64,000 nt of DNA from Brevibacterium sanguinis (GCF_003315415.1 NZ_QNSB01000014.1:1-64000), one strand, 5' to 3'; numbered from the stretch's first letter, positions 43,166 through 52,242 are shown. Notes: generated by a model not told the origin, from the sequence alone. Made by a program: numbers and translations.

Positions 43166-45307
43166 TCAGGCCCGCAGGGCGAGGGCGAAGGGCAGGACCG
43201 CACGGGCACCGGCCTGCCGGAGCAGGCGAGCGGCGATCGTCATCGTCCAGCGCGAGACCACCTCGTCGTCGACGAGGAGGACCGCGCGGCCGGACACCGC
43301 CTCCCCGACCTCGGGCGGGACGACGAAGGCGTCGTGGAGATCCTTGACGCGGAAGGCGCTGTTGACGTCCGGACTGCCGTAGTCGCGGACCTGGAGGAGC
43401 TCGCCGGCGTCGACCAGCCGCCCGGCTGCGGCCAGGTTGGCCGCCAACGACCTCACCGTGATCGGCCTCCTGGCGCTCGGCAGCGAGACGACCGCCTCGG
43501 GGCGCCGGCTCCAGTCCCATTCCCTGAGCACGTCGAGGCACCACTGCCCGATCCGGGCCGGGACCTCGGCGTCGGGGGCGGAGGGGTCGAGGAACTCGCG
43601 GAGCGCCTGCCCCTGCCCGAGGTCACTGAGCCGGGCGATCGCGCGGCCCTCCTCGGCGAGCTCCTCGGCGGGGATCCGCCCTTTGAGGGACACGCCGATG
43701 CTCGCCAGACCGCTCGGCCACGTGCTCCGGGGTTCGATGGGCAGGCCGACCCGGTGCAGTGTGCCCGCCGTCGCGTCCCTGCTCTCGGCGGAGATCTCCG
43801 TCGACCACCACACGCCCGCGCAGTTGTCGCAGCGTCCGCACGGCTGCGGGTCGGGGTCGTCGAGCTGGCGGATGAGGAACTCCATCCGGCACCCGGCGGT
43901 CGTTTCGTAGTCGAGCATCGCCTGCGCCTCGGCGGCGCGCACGGCCGCGACCTTCTCGTAGCGCTCCTCGTCATACGTCCAGCCGCGGCCGGTGGAGACA
44001 TAACCGCCCTTGACCTTGTCCACGGCGTCCTCAACCTCGAGCGTCTTGAGCAGCAGCTGCAGGCGGGATCGCTTCGTCCCGACGAGGGTCTCGAGGCGGG
44101 CCACGGACAGTGGGGCGTCCGCCTCGTCGAGGGCGCGCAGCACGGCGGCCGCGTCGTGCCGGTTGGGCATCGAGGCGGTCGCGAAGTACTCCCAGATCCG
44201 CTCGTCCTCGGGGCCGGGCAGGAGGAGGACGTCGGCGGAGTCGGTGGCGCGTCCGGCGCGCCCGACCTGCTGGTAGTAGGCGACGGCGGAGGACGGCGCT
44301 CCGATGTGGACGACGAAGCCGAGGTCGGGCTTGTCGAATCCCATCCCCAGCGCCGAGGTCGCCACGAGCGCCTTGATCCGGTTGTCCTTGAGCTGCTGTT
44401 CGAGCTCGGCGCGCTCCTCGGCGTCGGTGCGGCCGGTGTAGGCGCGCACCTCATGCCCCTGGTCGCGGAGGATCCTCGTGATGTCCTCGGCGGCGCTGAC
44501 CGTGAGGGTGTAGACGATCCCCGACCCGGTGAAGTCGCCGAGGTGACCGGCGAGCCAGGCGATGCGCTCACTCGCGTCGAGGCCCGGCAGGACCCCGAGG
44601 CGCAGCGAATCGCGGGCGAGCTCGCCGCGCACGACGCTCGTGTGGTCGCCGAGCTGTTCGGCGACGTCGGCGACGACACGCGAATTGGCGGTGGCCGTCG
44701 TGGCGAGCACGGGAGTGTCGGCGGAGAGCTCGTGGAGGATGTGCCCGATCCGCCGGTAGTCGGGCCTGAAGTCGTGCCCCCAGTCGGAGATGCAGTGCGC
44801 CTCGTCGACGACGATGAGGCCGAGGAGCTGCATGAGCCGCGGCATGATCTCGTCCCGGAACTGCGGGTTGTTGAGCCTCTCCGGCGACACGAGCAGCACG
44901 TCGAGGCTGCCCGCCCGCAGCTCGTCGATGACGCCGTCCCATTCCGTGACATTGGAGGAGTTGAGCGTGGCCGCCCGGACTCCCGCCCGCTGCGCCGCGG
45001 CGATCTGGTCGCGCATGAGGGCGAGCAGCGGGGAGATGATGAGGCTCGGGCCGGTGCCGGCTGCGCGCAGCAGTCGGGTGGCGACGAAGTAGACGGCCGA
45101 TTTCCCCCACCCGGTGCGCTGGACGACGAGCACCCGTCGCTTCCCGACGACGAGGTCGTGGATGGCCTCGAGCTGACCGTCGCGGAACCGGGCCTCGGGG
45201 TTCGCGGTGAGCTCGGCGAGGACGGCCTGCGCCTGTGCTTCGAAGTCGGCCGGCACCGGCGCGGAAGCGTGCTCGCGGGGTACTGTGGACGGGGTCGCTG
45301 AAGACAT
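43166..45307 (-). CDS. RecQ-like DNA helicase with C-terminal phosphoribosyltransferase-like domain
   Basis: A 713-residue superfamily 2 helicase that unwinds DNA 3' to 5'. The Walker A motif is QRTGWGKSA, the DEAH box is VVDEAHCISDWGHDFRPDYR, and motif VI is QQVGRAGR. The RecQ zinc site is Cys in AGCRMEF plus CGRCDNC (about residue 465-490). The C-terminal 200 residues include NSAFRVKDLHDAF and VLLVDDEVVSRWTMTIAARL, laid out like a ComF-type phosphoribosyltransferase, but with the PRPP loop TTG replaced by SRW. The ATG is 6 nt after a TAGACT -10 box (leaderless). Confidence 0.88.
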   Translation of the reverse strand: MSSATPSTVPREHASAPVPADFEAQAQAVLAELTANPEARFRDGQLEAIHDLVVGKRRVLVVQRTGWGKSAVYFVATRLLRAAGTGPSLIISPLLALMRDQIAAAQRAGVRAATLNSSNVTEWDGVIDELRAGSLDVLLVSPERLNNPQFRDEIMPRLMQLLGLIVVDEAHCISDWGHDFRPDYRRIGHILHELSADTPVLATTATANSRVVADVAEQLGDHTSVVRGELARDSLRLGVLPGLDASERIAWLAGHLGDFTGSGIVYTLTVSAAEDITRILRDQGHEVRAYTGRTDAEERAELEQQLKDNRIKALVATSALGMGFDKPDLGFVVHIGAPSSAVAYYQQVGRAGRATDSADVLLLPGPEDERIWEYFATASMPNRHDAAAVLRALDEADAPLSVARLETLVGTKRSRLQLLLKTLEVEDAVDKVKGGYVSTGRGWTYDEERYEKVAAVRAAEAQAMLDYETTAGCRMEFLIRQLDDPDPQPCGRCDNCAGVWWSTEISAESRDATAGTLHRVGLPIEPRSTWPSGLASIGVSLKGRIPAEELAEEGRAIARLSDLGQGQALREFLDPSAPDAEVPARIGQWCLDVLREWDWSRRPEAVVSLPSARRPITVRSLAANLAAAGRLVDAGELLQVRDYGSPDVNSAFRVKDLHDAFVVPPEVGEAVSGRAVLLVDDEVVSRWTMTIAARLLRQAGARAVLPFALALRA

Positions 45308-45313
45308 GGGCCC

Positions 45314-45319
45314 AGTCTA
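45314..45319 (-). promoter_or_regulatory. -10 box of the RecQ-like gene (leaderless)
   Basis: TAGACT on the minus strand ends 6 nt before the ATG at 45307. Confidence 0.55.
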
Positions 45320-45355
45320 GGGGCCGCCCCTGACGCAGGTGCGTGGGATTCCCGC

Positions 45356-45829
45356 TCAGCGCAGGGCGAGGTTGATGCCCAGGGTCGCGAGGACTCCGAA
45401 GACGACGCCCCAGAGGATGATCGAGATGATCTGCCAGACGGCGACGGCGTTGCGATTCGCCCCGAAGCCCACCATCGCCATCGAGGTGATCTGCGAGGGC
45501 AGGACGGTCTGGCCGAGCAGGGACACTCCGGGCACTCCGAACCGGTCGAACATGCGCTTGAGGCGCCGGCGCTTCGGCGTGACCTCGGTCGTCCTGTTCT
45601 TCGTGGCCCGATCCCGCAGGGCACCGGCGCCGTAGACGAGTGCGAGCATCGAGATGACGTTGCCGATGATCGCCATGAGGATCGCGAGGACGGGGTTGAG
45701 GCCGATCGCGACGCCGATGACGGCCCCGAAGTACGACTCGACGAAGGGGATCGCGGAGACGAGCAGGACTCCTGCCCATCCCAGCCAGTCGGGGAACGAG
45801 TCCGCGAAGGTCTGGATGCTCTCGATCAT
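45356..45829 (-). CDS. Small multidrug-export family membrane protein
   Basis: A 157-residue protein with about four hydrophobic segments, resembling the small multi-drug export protein family (DedA-like topology): WAGVLLVSAIPFVESYFGAV, then ILMAIIGNVISMLALVYGAG, a basic loop, and a C-terminal helix pair. The family name comes from weak evidence, so drug export is not assured. The ATG at 45829 is chosen over 45889 because the extra residues are polar and the membrane domain starts at once. A TetR gene diverges from it, with a dyad operator between. Confidence 0.75.
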   Translation of the reverse strand: MIESIQTFADSFPDWLGWAGVLLVSAIPFVESYFGAVIGVAIGLNPVLAILMAIIGNVISMLALVYGAGALRDRATKNRTTEVTPKRRRLKRMFDRFGVPGVSLLGQTVLPSQITSMAMVGFGANRNAVAVWQIISIILWGVVFGVLATLGINLALR

Positions 45830-45931
45830 GGGGGCTCCGATCTCTGTGGGGAATCGTGGTCGTCGGGTGACGGCCGACGGAGACGGCATCGTTCCGCCGG
45901 CTCACCGTGATGCGTCGTCGTCGGCTTTAGT

Positions 45932-45951
45932 ACACTGTACCAGTACAGCGT
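45932..45951. promoter_or_regulatory. Dyad operator between the small exporter and tetR
   Basis: ACACTGTAC-CA-GTACAGCGT is a dyad matching at eight of nine positions per arm. It lies in the divergent gap, the expected site for the TetR protein encoded at 46041. Confidence 0.65.
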
Positions 45952-46040
45952 GCCAACCGTCGACACCGTCACCGTGGGCACTGTCCCCGAACGGATCGCA
46001 CGCGGCTTAAGCTGAGGGCAGACAGTGGAGAGGAGGGGAC

Positions 46041-46628
46041 GTGTCACGACGCGACGACATCATCGCCGCAGCGATCCGACTGGCCGAGCGCTCGGCGCCG
46101 GGACATGCGAACCTCAGTGTCCGCGCGGTCGCGAAGGAGGCCGGGATCGGCGCCTCGACCCTGCGCCACTACTTCCCGACCCAGGCCGATCTCCACGAGG
46201 CCGTGGTCCGCAGCTCCCTCGACATCGCGATCGACGACTTCTCGATCGACGACTCCTCCCGCGATCCCGCCGAGCGGCTCTACGAGTGCTGCGCGCAGTT
46301 CCTGCCCACCCATGAGCACCGGGACGCGCAGCTCGAGCTGTGGTTCAGCATGCACGTGAATGCCCTAGGCCCCGAGAAGCGGGCCCAGGCCCTGCGGCTC
46401 CTCCGCTACGGCCACGATCTCAGCTACTCCTGCCTCCACCGGTGGCTGGGAGTCCTCGCCGAGGAGGGCCACCTCTCCCCCGCCGAGGTGGCTCCCGCCG
46501 CGACCGGCCTCTTCACGCTCATCGACGGGCTCAGCCTCCACGCGATCGTCACCCCGGAGCGGATGACGGTCGATGCCGTCCATGAGCAGGTCCGGTGGAT
46601 GATCGACAGGATCCTCGACCGCGGCTGA
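46041..46628 (+). CDS. TetR/AcrR family transcriptional regulator
   Basis: A 195-residue TetR regulator with the helix-turn-helix LSVRAVAKEAGIGASTLRHY (about residues 24-44) followed by FPTQADLHEAV, and a helical C-terminal domain resembling the TetR_C_6/BetI group. The GTG start is preceded by GAGGAGGGG. It diverges from the small exporter gene across a dyad at 45932-45951 and is the likely repressor of it. Ligand unknown. Confidence 0.88.
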   Translation: MSRRDDIIAAAIRLAERSAPGHANLSVRAVAKEAGIGASTLRHYFPTQADLHEAVVRSSLDIAIDDFSIDDSSRDPAERLYECCAQFLPTHEHRDAQLELWFSMHVNALGPEKRAQALRLLRYGHDLSYSCLHRWLGVLAEEGHLSPAEVAPAATGLFTLIDGLSLHAIVTPERMTVDAVHEQVRWMIDRILDRG

Positions 46629-46709
46629 CCGGCCGCGCCCACTGCGGGGCCGACCGACAACGAGGATCGTCGTGATGGGGCAGCCGTGATTCGGCCCGTC
46701 GGCGCCGGC

Positions 46710-47618
46710 TCAGCTCATCGTCGCCGCCGCACGGTGGAGCGCGGCGGTGAGTCGAGCGAGCTTCTCCGAGGCGAGCGTCCAGCGATGCCAATAGAGCGGC
46801 ACGTCGGCGAAGGGGGTCGCGGTGATCCGCACAAGATCGGATCGCGCCTCGAGACGGTCGAGCTGCATGACGGGGATCAGCCCCCACCCCACCCCTGCGG
46901 CGACCGCGTGGGCGAACTCCCATGAGCTCGGCACGACCGACACCGGAGGGGCGGCGGCAATGCCTGCCCGGGCGAGGAAGTCGAGCTGGAGATCGTCGTC
47001 GTGACCGAACTTCACCATCGGCATCGACCTGAGGTCCACCTCGGCGCCGGAGCCGAAGCGCTCCGCGAGTCCGCGCGTGGCGACCGCGACGTAGCGCATG
47101 GTGCCGAGCCTCTCCACGCGGGTCCCGTATCCCCGTCGGCTCGCCGAGGTGACGGTGCCCAGCACATCGCCCGAGGTGAGCAGTGGCAGCGCCTTGTCCT
47201 GGTCGACGACCTCGATCCGGATGACGATGTCGTCCCAGCTCGCCACCTCGGCGAAGACCGGGCGGAACCACGTCGACAGGGAATCGGCGTTGACCCCGAT
47301 GCGCAGCAGCGTCGGTGCAGGACGGGGACCGGGGCCGGGGCCCGCAAGGGCGTCCGCGCCGATCGCCAGGCCGTGCAGCCGGTCGATGGTCTCCGATTCG
47401 AGCAGCTCGATCTCCCGCGCGTACTTGAGGACCGCCTCCCCCGCCTCGGTGACGGTGATCGGATTGGTCCGGCGGATGAGCACCTGGCCGAGGCGGGACT
47501 CCAGAGCCCGGATCCGCTGGCTCGTCGCCGAGGCGGTGATGCCGAGGACGAAGGCGCCGCCTTCGACGGTGCCCTCGTCGACGACGGCGGCCAGCGCCCT
47601 GACATGCTCGATGTTCAT
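46710..47618 (-). CDS. lysG: LysR-family regulator LysG/ArgP
   Basis: LysG senses intracellular lysine, arginine or histidine and activates lysE. The 302-residue protein has the LysR helix-turn-helix (MNIEHVRALAAVVDEGTVEG) with ASATSQRIRALESRLGQVLI, and the effector domain with NADSLSTWFRPVFAEVASWD, GDVLGTVTSA, LGTMRYVAVAT, and YWHRWTL near the end. These match Corynebacterium LysG closely in order. The ATG at 47618 is chosen by that alignment; upstream in-frame ATGs exist at 47633 and 47648. Divergent from lysE. Confidence 0.9.
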   Translation of the reverse strand: MNIEHVRALAAVVDEGTVEGGAFVLGITASATSQRIRALESRLGQVLIRRTNPITVTEAGEAVLKYAREIELLESETIDRLHGLAIGADALAGPGPGPRPAPTLLRIGVNADSLSTWFRPVFAEVASWDDIVIRIEVVDQDKALPLLTSGDVLGTVTSASRRGYGTRVERLGTMRYVAVATRGLAERFGSGAEVDLRSMPMVKFGHDDDLQLDFLARAGIAAAPPVSVVPSSWEFAHAVAAGVGWGLIPVMQLDRLEARSDLVRITATPFADVPLYWHRWTLASEKLARLTAALHRAAATMS

Positions 47619-47652
47619 GAAGACATTCTGCATCAGATGAAGATCCATTTCC

Positions 47653-47681
47653 TTTGCTTATCCCACCCCGCGTCCTAGTCT
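47653..47681 (+). promoter_or_regulatory. lysE promoter (leaderless)
   Basis: TTTGCT (47653-47658), a 17-bp spacer and TAGTCT (47676-47681) lie 6 nt before the lysE GTG. The LysG activator site should overlap or precede this; no clear site seen. Confidence 0.6.
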
Positions 47682-47687
47682 GAGCTG

Positions 47688-48287
47688 GTGCTCACTCATC
47701 TCATCAGCGGGGTCCTCGCGGGCTGGTCCCTCATCATCGCCATCGGCCCGCAGAACGCCCTCGTCCTGCGTCAGGGGATCCGCCGCGAGCACCTCGGCGC
47801 GGTCCTGAGGATCTGCATCGTCTCCGACATCCTGCTCATCGGCGCGGGCACGGTGGGCATCGGCGCGATCGTCCTCGTCGCCCCGTGGGCACTCGAGGTC
47901 CTGCGGTGGCTCGGCGTGGGCTACCTGCTGTGGTTCGCCTGGGGAAGCCTGCGCTCGGCCCGTCGCGCCTCGGGCCTCGAGGCCGACTCCGCTCAGCGCA
48001 GCCTCGGCGCCGTCGTCACGACGACACTGGCCCTGACTTTCCTCAATCCAGGGGTGTACCTCGACACCGTCGTCATGCTCGGCAATCTCGCCAACCAGCA
48101 GGGACCGGGCGGAGTGCTCCCCTTCTCAGTCGGCGCGATGCTCGGCTCCCTCATCTGGTTCCTCGCCATCGGACACGGGGCCCGAGCACTGTCCGGGCAC
48201 CTCGCCAAGCCCCGCGTGTGGCAGGTCCTCGACGTGCTCATCGCGGTCGTCCTCATCATCCTCGCCGTACGGCTGGCACTCGGCTGA
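47688..48287 (+). CDS. lysE: LysE-family amino acid exporter
   Basis: A 199-residue exporter with about six hydrophobic segments. The family signature IAIGPQNALVLRQGIRREHL lies near the N-terminus, and TLTFLNPGVYLDTVVMLGNL in the middle. LysE expels lysine and arginine when peptides or overproduction raise their level. The divergent LysG gene supports basic amino acids as substrates. Translation probably starts at GTG 47688 on a leaderless mRNA. Confidence 0.93.
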   Translation: MLTHLISGVLAGWSLIIAIGPQNALVLRQGIRREHLGAVLRICIVSDILLIGAGTVGIGAIVLVAPWALEVLRWLGVGYLLWFAWGSLRSARRASGLEADSAQRSLGAVVTTTLALTFLNPGVYLDTVVMLGNLANQQGPGGVLPFSVGAMLGSLIWFLAIGHGARALSGHLAKPRVWQVLDVLIAVVLIILAVRLALG

Positions 48288-48381
48288 GGGCATGGTCGCC
48301 GGCCGCGACTGCTCGGTCGAGCCACAGCGGCGCGAGCGGCACTCGATCGGCGGCCGCGGAACCCGTGTCCGCACCGCCGGG

Positions 48382-48387
48382 TAGGGT
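48382..48387 (+). promoter_or_regulatory. -10 box of the AAA ATPase gene (leaderless)
   Basis: TAGGGT ends 7 nt before the ATG at 48395. Confidence 0.5.
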
Positions 48388-48394
48388 CCCGACC

Positions 48395-49156
48395 ATGGAC
48401 TCACCACGACATTCGGACCGGCCCACGTGGGGTCTACCGGAGCAGCCCGCGTGGGGGCTGCCGCTGCGCTCGGTGACCAGGCACGCCCATGCCCCGCCGT
48501 CGCTGAGCCCCTGGCTGCAGAGCCTCCCGATGGTCGACGACATCCTCAGGGGCTTCGACTTCGCGCCGACGACGATCTTCGTCGGTGAGAACGGGTCCGG
48601 GAAGTCGACGCTCATCGAAGCGCTGGCCGAGGCGCTCGGGCTGCCCCGCGGAGGCGGGTCCGCCTGGGAGGTGCGTGACCACGTCGAGGATCCGCCGGAG
48701 CTCAGCGAGCATCTGCAGATCGTGCGCGGAGCTGCCGCGCCCCGGGGCGGGTTCTTCCTCCGCGCCGAGACCATGCACGAGAACATGGCCTATCTGCTCG
48801 GGGTCGGCGCGCCCCGGGCGCACGCGTACGCCTCGCAGTCCCATGGCGAGATGTTCATCGAGATGCTCTCGGCGGACTTCCTCGACCACGGGCTGTGGAT
48901 CCTCGACGAGCCAGAGAGCGCCCTCTCCTTCACCACCTCGCTCTCCCTCCTCCAGCTCATCCGGGAGCGGGAACGGACCGGACGCCAGACGATCATGGCC
49001 ACCCATTCGCCGGTCCTCGCCAGCGCGGAGGGAGCGAAGCTCGTCGAGGTCGGCGAGTGGGGACTGCGAGAGGAGGAATGGGAGCGACTCGACATGGTCG
49101 ACCACTGGCGCAGGTTCCTCACGGACCCGCGTCGGTACACCCGATACTTCGACTGA
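48395..49156 (+). CDS. AAA-family (ABC-like) ATPase, single gene
   Basis: A 253-residue P-loop ATPase with Walker A GENGSGKST (about residues 65-73), Walker B LWILDEPES (about 166-174) and a late ATHSP switch. The spacing and the DEPESALSF sequence fit the ABC/AAA_21 group seen in predicted ATPases, not classical transporters; the ABC signature is weak (ASQSHGEMF). The N-terminal 50 residues are Pro-rich. It precedes the YhgE/Pip gene convergently by 17 bp and has its own promoter, so linkage to that operon is not implied. Confidence 0.8.
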   Translation: MDSPRHSDRPTWGLPEQPAWGLPLRSVTRHAHAPPSLSPWLQSLPMVDDILRGFDFAPTTIFVGENGSGKSTLIEALAEALGLPRGGGSAWEVRDHVEDPPELSEHLQIVRGAAAPRGGFFLRAETMHENMAYLLGVGAPRAHAYASQSHGEMFIEMLSADFLDHGLWILDEPESALSFTTSLSLLQLIRERERTGRQTIMATHSPVLASAEGAKLVEVGEWGLREEEWERLDMVDHWRRFLTDPRRYTRYFD

Positions 49157-49173
49157 CGAGCCGCCTCAGCGTC

Positions 49174-51351
49174 CTACAGCGACAGGCTCGGGTGGAGCTG
49201 GGTGAGCGTCACCATCCGCTTCCTGCTGCAGGTCCACACGGTCGCGAGCAGGAAGATCACCGTCATCAGCGCCAGCACGAGCGCCGACTGCGCCGCGATG
49301 ACCATGTCGCCGCCGGCGATGAGCGTGCGCAGGCCGGTCACCGCGTGGGTCATCGGCAGGAACGGCGAGATCGCCTGGAAGATCGGCGGCGCGGTCTGCA
49401 CGGGATAGGTTCCGCCCGCCGAGGCGATCTGGATCATCAGCAGGACCAGCGCGACCAGCCTGCCGACGCCGCCGAGGAGGGCGACGCAGAACTGATGGAC
49501 CGCGTGGAAGCTCGCGGCGATGAGGACGGAGAACAGCAGGGTCCAGGCCCAGGCCCCGGCGGAGAAGTCGAGGGCGAAGGCGAGCACGGCGTAGAGCACC
49601 GCCACCTGGGCGATGCCGAAGAGCAGCCCGGGCACATAGCCGGCCCAGGCGATCCGCGTCGACTTCGCCGAGGACGCGAGCGCCCGGTATGGGATCGCGT
49701 TGATGACCATGTAGGTGATCATTCCGCCGATCCACAGCGCCAGCGAGACGAAGAACGCGGCCAGACCCTCACCATAGGCGTCCACGGCGTTGTCCTTGAC
49801 CTTGTCGGCATCGACGGGAACGGCGACGACGTCGGACCGGTGCTCACGATCGGCCTTGTCGTAGGTCGGGATCTGCTCGAGCCCCTCCTGGAGCCCGTCC
49901 GCGAGCTCCCCGGAGCCGTCGACGAGCCGTCCCGCGCCCTTGTCGAGATCGGTCGACCCCTGTGCCAGCTGGGAGGAGCCGTCCTTCAACGCCGCCGCCC
50001 CGTCGACGGCCTGCTTCGTGCCGTCCTTGAGCGCGACGGCTCCGTCGTTGAGCTTCCCGGCTCCCTTCGCCAGCTCCCCGGCTCCGGAGTCGAGGGTCTT
50101 CAGGCCCGAGTGGAGGTCGTCGGCGCCCGAGGCGACCTGCTGGGCACCGTCGTCGAGCTGGCCGATCTTCTCATCGGCGTCCTCGATCTGGCCCATCACG
50201 TCGTCGACGGCCTTCGTCACCGGCTCCTCGAGATCCCGCGCCTCGTCGGCGGCACGTGAGGTCCGTTCGTGTGCGGCGTCGAGGTCCTCGCCGAGGCTGG
50301 TCATCTCCTCGGCGAGCTTCGCGACATTCGGATCGTCCGGGTAGTCCTTCTGCAGCTGCGCGATCCTCTCGTCCATGTCCCCGCGCACCGAGGTGCGAGC
50401 GGAGTCGAAGTCCTCCTCGGCCCTGCTCAGCTTCGGACGCGCCCCGTCGACGAGGTCACCGGCCCGATCCCGCAGATCCTCGGCACGGTCCGTGGCGGTG
50501 TCGGCGACATCGCGCAGCGCCGACGTGCCGTCGGCGACCTGGGACGCCCCGTCGGCGAGCGTCTTCGCTCCCTTCTCGGCCTCTCCAGTGCCGCGGGAGA
50601 GTTCGTCGGCGCCCTTCTTGAGGTCACCGGTGCCGGTCACGAGGCGGCCCGCGCCGTCGTCGAGGTCACCGAGGCCCTTGCCCAGTTCGCCGACGCCGCG
50701 ATCGAGGTCGTGGGCTCCCTGGGCGAGAGTGCCGGTGCCGTCGTGGAGCTCGACGGCTCCGTCGTTGAGCTGGTGGGCGCCGTCGGCCGCCTTCTCCGTC
50801 GAGGAGTGGATGTCGTTGAAGCCGACGTAGACCTGGGAGACGTACTCGGAGGTGGTCGTCTCATTGAGTCCCGACCTGATCTCGCTGAGCACCGTTCCGG
50901 CCAGTTGGCCGACGATGAAGTTGTGGGCGTCGTCGGTGCGCAGTTCGAGTCCGGCCTGCTCGGGATCGTCGCCGCCGGTGGAGACGAGCCGCTCCGAGAA
51001 GTTCGCGGGGATCTCGAGGATGGCGAAGTACCTGCCCTCGGCCAGGCCCTCGTCGGCTTCCTCGGCGGTCGTCTCCCGCCAGTCGAACCCGCCCTCGCCT
51101 TCGGGCGTGATCGTGTCGACGAGTTCGTCGCCGGCGTTCATGGTCTCCCCGTCGGAATTCGGCTTCTCGGCGCCCGTGTCATGGTTGACGACGGCCGCCT
51201 GCAGCCGGTCGAGGTGGTCCGTCGGCGCCCAGTTCGATGCGAGGTAGAGCCCGCCGTAGATCGCCGGGATGACGGCGACGACGATGATCGCCAGCCGGGT
51301 GATGGTGTGCCTCTTGAAGCGAGTGAGTTCCAGCCAGGGCAGGGAGAACAT
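49174..51351 (-). CDS. YhgE/Pip family membrane protein (locus 2)
   Basis: A 725-residue protein with the same layout as the locus-1 protein: N-terminal helix (about 18-38), a long extracellular stalk rich in repeated G-A-x-x-L units (DGAHQLNDGAVELHDGTGTL), a coiled-coil block (about 275-390), and a C-terminal six-helix ABC-2-like domain (about 523-725). It lies 63 bp after the ABC ATPase gene on the same strand, so the ATPase is its probable energy source. Substrate unknown. Both Pip proteins share the motif PxxPxTxAxxG near the end. Confidence 0.88.
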   Translation of the reverse strand: MFSLPWLELTRFKRHTITRLAIIVVAVIPAIYGGLYLASNWAPTDHLDRLQAAVVNHDTGAEKPNSDGETMNAGDELVDTITPEGEGGFDWRETTAEEADEGLAEGRYFAILEIPANFSERLVSTGGDDPEQAGLELRTDDAHNFIVGQLAGTVLSEIRSGLNETTTSEYVSQVYVGFNDIHSSTEKAADGAHQLNDGAVELHDGTGTLAQGAHDLDRGVGELGKGLGDLDDGAGRLVTGTGDLKKGADELSRGTGEAEKGAKTLADGASQVADGTSALRDVADTATDRAEDLRDRAGDLVDGARPKLSRAEEDFDSARTSVRGDMDERIAQLQKDYPDDPNVAKLAEEMTSLGEDLDAAHERTSRAADEARDLEEPVTKAVDDVMGQIEDADEKIGQLDDGAQQVASGADDLHSGLKTLDSGAGELAKGAGKLNDGAVALKDGTKQAVDGAAALKDGSSQLAQGSTDLDKGAGRLVDGSGELADGLQEGLEQIPTYDKADREHRSDVVAVPVDADKVKDNAVDAYGEGLAAFFVSLALWIGGMITYMVINAIPYRALASSAKSTRIAWAGYVPGLLFGIAQVAVLYAVLAFALDFSAGAWAWTLLFSVLIAASFHAVHQFCVALLGGVGRLVALVLLMIQIASAGGTYPVQTAPPIFQAISPFLPMTHAVTGLRTLIAGGDMVIAAQSALVLALMTVIFLLATVWTCSRKRMVTLTQLHPSLSL

Positions 51352-51414
51352 GGTGACTTCACCTTCAGCGGATCGGGGGATGAGAGGAGATGGTGGGCAC
51401 TGTGGCCTCAGCCT

Positions 51415-52242
51415 TCAACCGAGGTCGCATTCGAGGACCGAGGCGGGGCTGATCTCTGACTCGAGAGCCTCGAGGACGAGGCCGACGTCGCCTGAGTCCT
51501 CGCAGGACACGACCAGGGTCAGCGGGGAGTCCGGGTCGCGTTCGCGCCGCAGCTCCTGGTAGATGAGCAGCCCGGCCCAGGCCCGTGCCCGGTCCCGGCG
51601 TTCGCGCAGGAAGTCGATGTTGTCGAGCACGATGACGGGCGGCCGGGAGAGGCTGGCGAGAGAGAACTCGAGGAGGAACTTCTGCAGTTCGCTGAGCTCG
51701 GAGACGAAGGTCGCCCCCTCGGCGTCGATGAGGAAGTCGGCGTCCTCGGCGTCGGAGGCCGAGAACGTGCCCGCAGGCAGTCGGTCGACGACCTCCGTCG
51801 CCGAGGCGATCGTGTCCCGGATCGTCCCGATGACCTCGTGCAGGGTGGACTTCGAGACCCATGGCTTGTACCAGGGCTGGAGCATGATGAGGCGCTCGGC
51901 GAGGTGCTGGGCGACGGTGAAGTCCTTCTCCAGGTCGGTCAGCCCGGCGACGTGTCCGACGGCGACCTGTGAGCGCACCGCCCGTGACTGTCGCCTGATG
52001 TCGTACTCGCCGATGCGACCGGTGCCGCGGGTGACTTTCATCCTGCCGGCCAGCGACAGCAGCAGGGAAGTCTTCCCGCTGCCCGCCGGTCCGCGGACGA
52101 TCGCGACGGATCCGGCGGGGATGTCGAGGTCGACGTCGGCGAAGACATCACCCTGCTTGCCGGACATCGCCCAGTCACGCACCCGGATCGCTCCGGATCC
52201 AAGGCCTGGTGCCTCGGCACCTGCGCTCTCGTGGCTGACCAT
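51415..52242 (-). CDS. ABC-type ATPase partner of YhgE/Pip
   Basis: A 275-residue cytosolic ATPase: Walker A RGPAGSGKTS (about 51-60), Walker B VIVLDNID (about 200-207), with an altered signature region (VSELSELQKFL). The intact P-loop indicates ATP hydrolysis. The region FADVDLDIPAGS, then LLLSLAGRM aligns with FAGVDLALLPGQ and LLLAVSGRL in the tail of the MMPL protein at 7618-10443, except that three P-loop residues are missing there. ATG 52242 follows GGAG/GGAAG; an in-frame start at 52284 is possible. Operon with the Pip gene; operator-like palindrome 91 bp upstream. Confidence 0.88.
   Translation of the reverse strand: MVSHESAGAEAPGLGSGAIRVRDWAMSGKQGDVFADVDLDIPAGSVAIVRGPAGSGKTSLLLSLAGRMKVTRGTGRIGEYDIRRQSRAVRSQVAVGHVAGLTDLEKDFTVAQHLAERLIMLQPWYKPWVSKSTLHEVIGTIRDTIASATEVVDRLPAGTFSASDAEDADFLIDAEGATFVSELSELQKFLLEFSLASLSRPPVIVLDNIDFLRERRDRARAWAGLLIYQELRRERDPDSPLTLVVSCEDSGDVGLVLEALESEISPASVLECDLG

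Noticed and set aside
48395-52242. Defence island around the lone AAA ATPase
   Set aside because: The ATPase has its own promoter, the neighbours are lysE and an exporter operon, and no nuclease, TIR, or other effector is seen.
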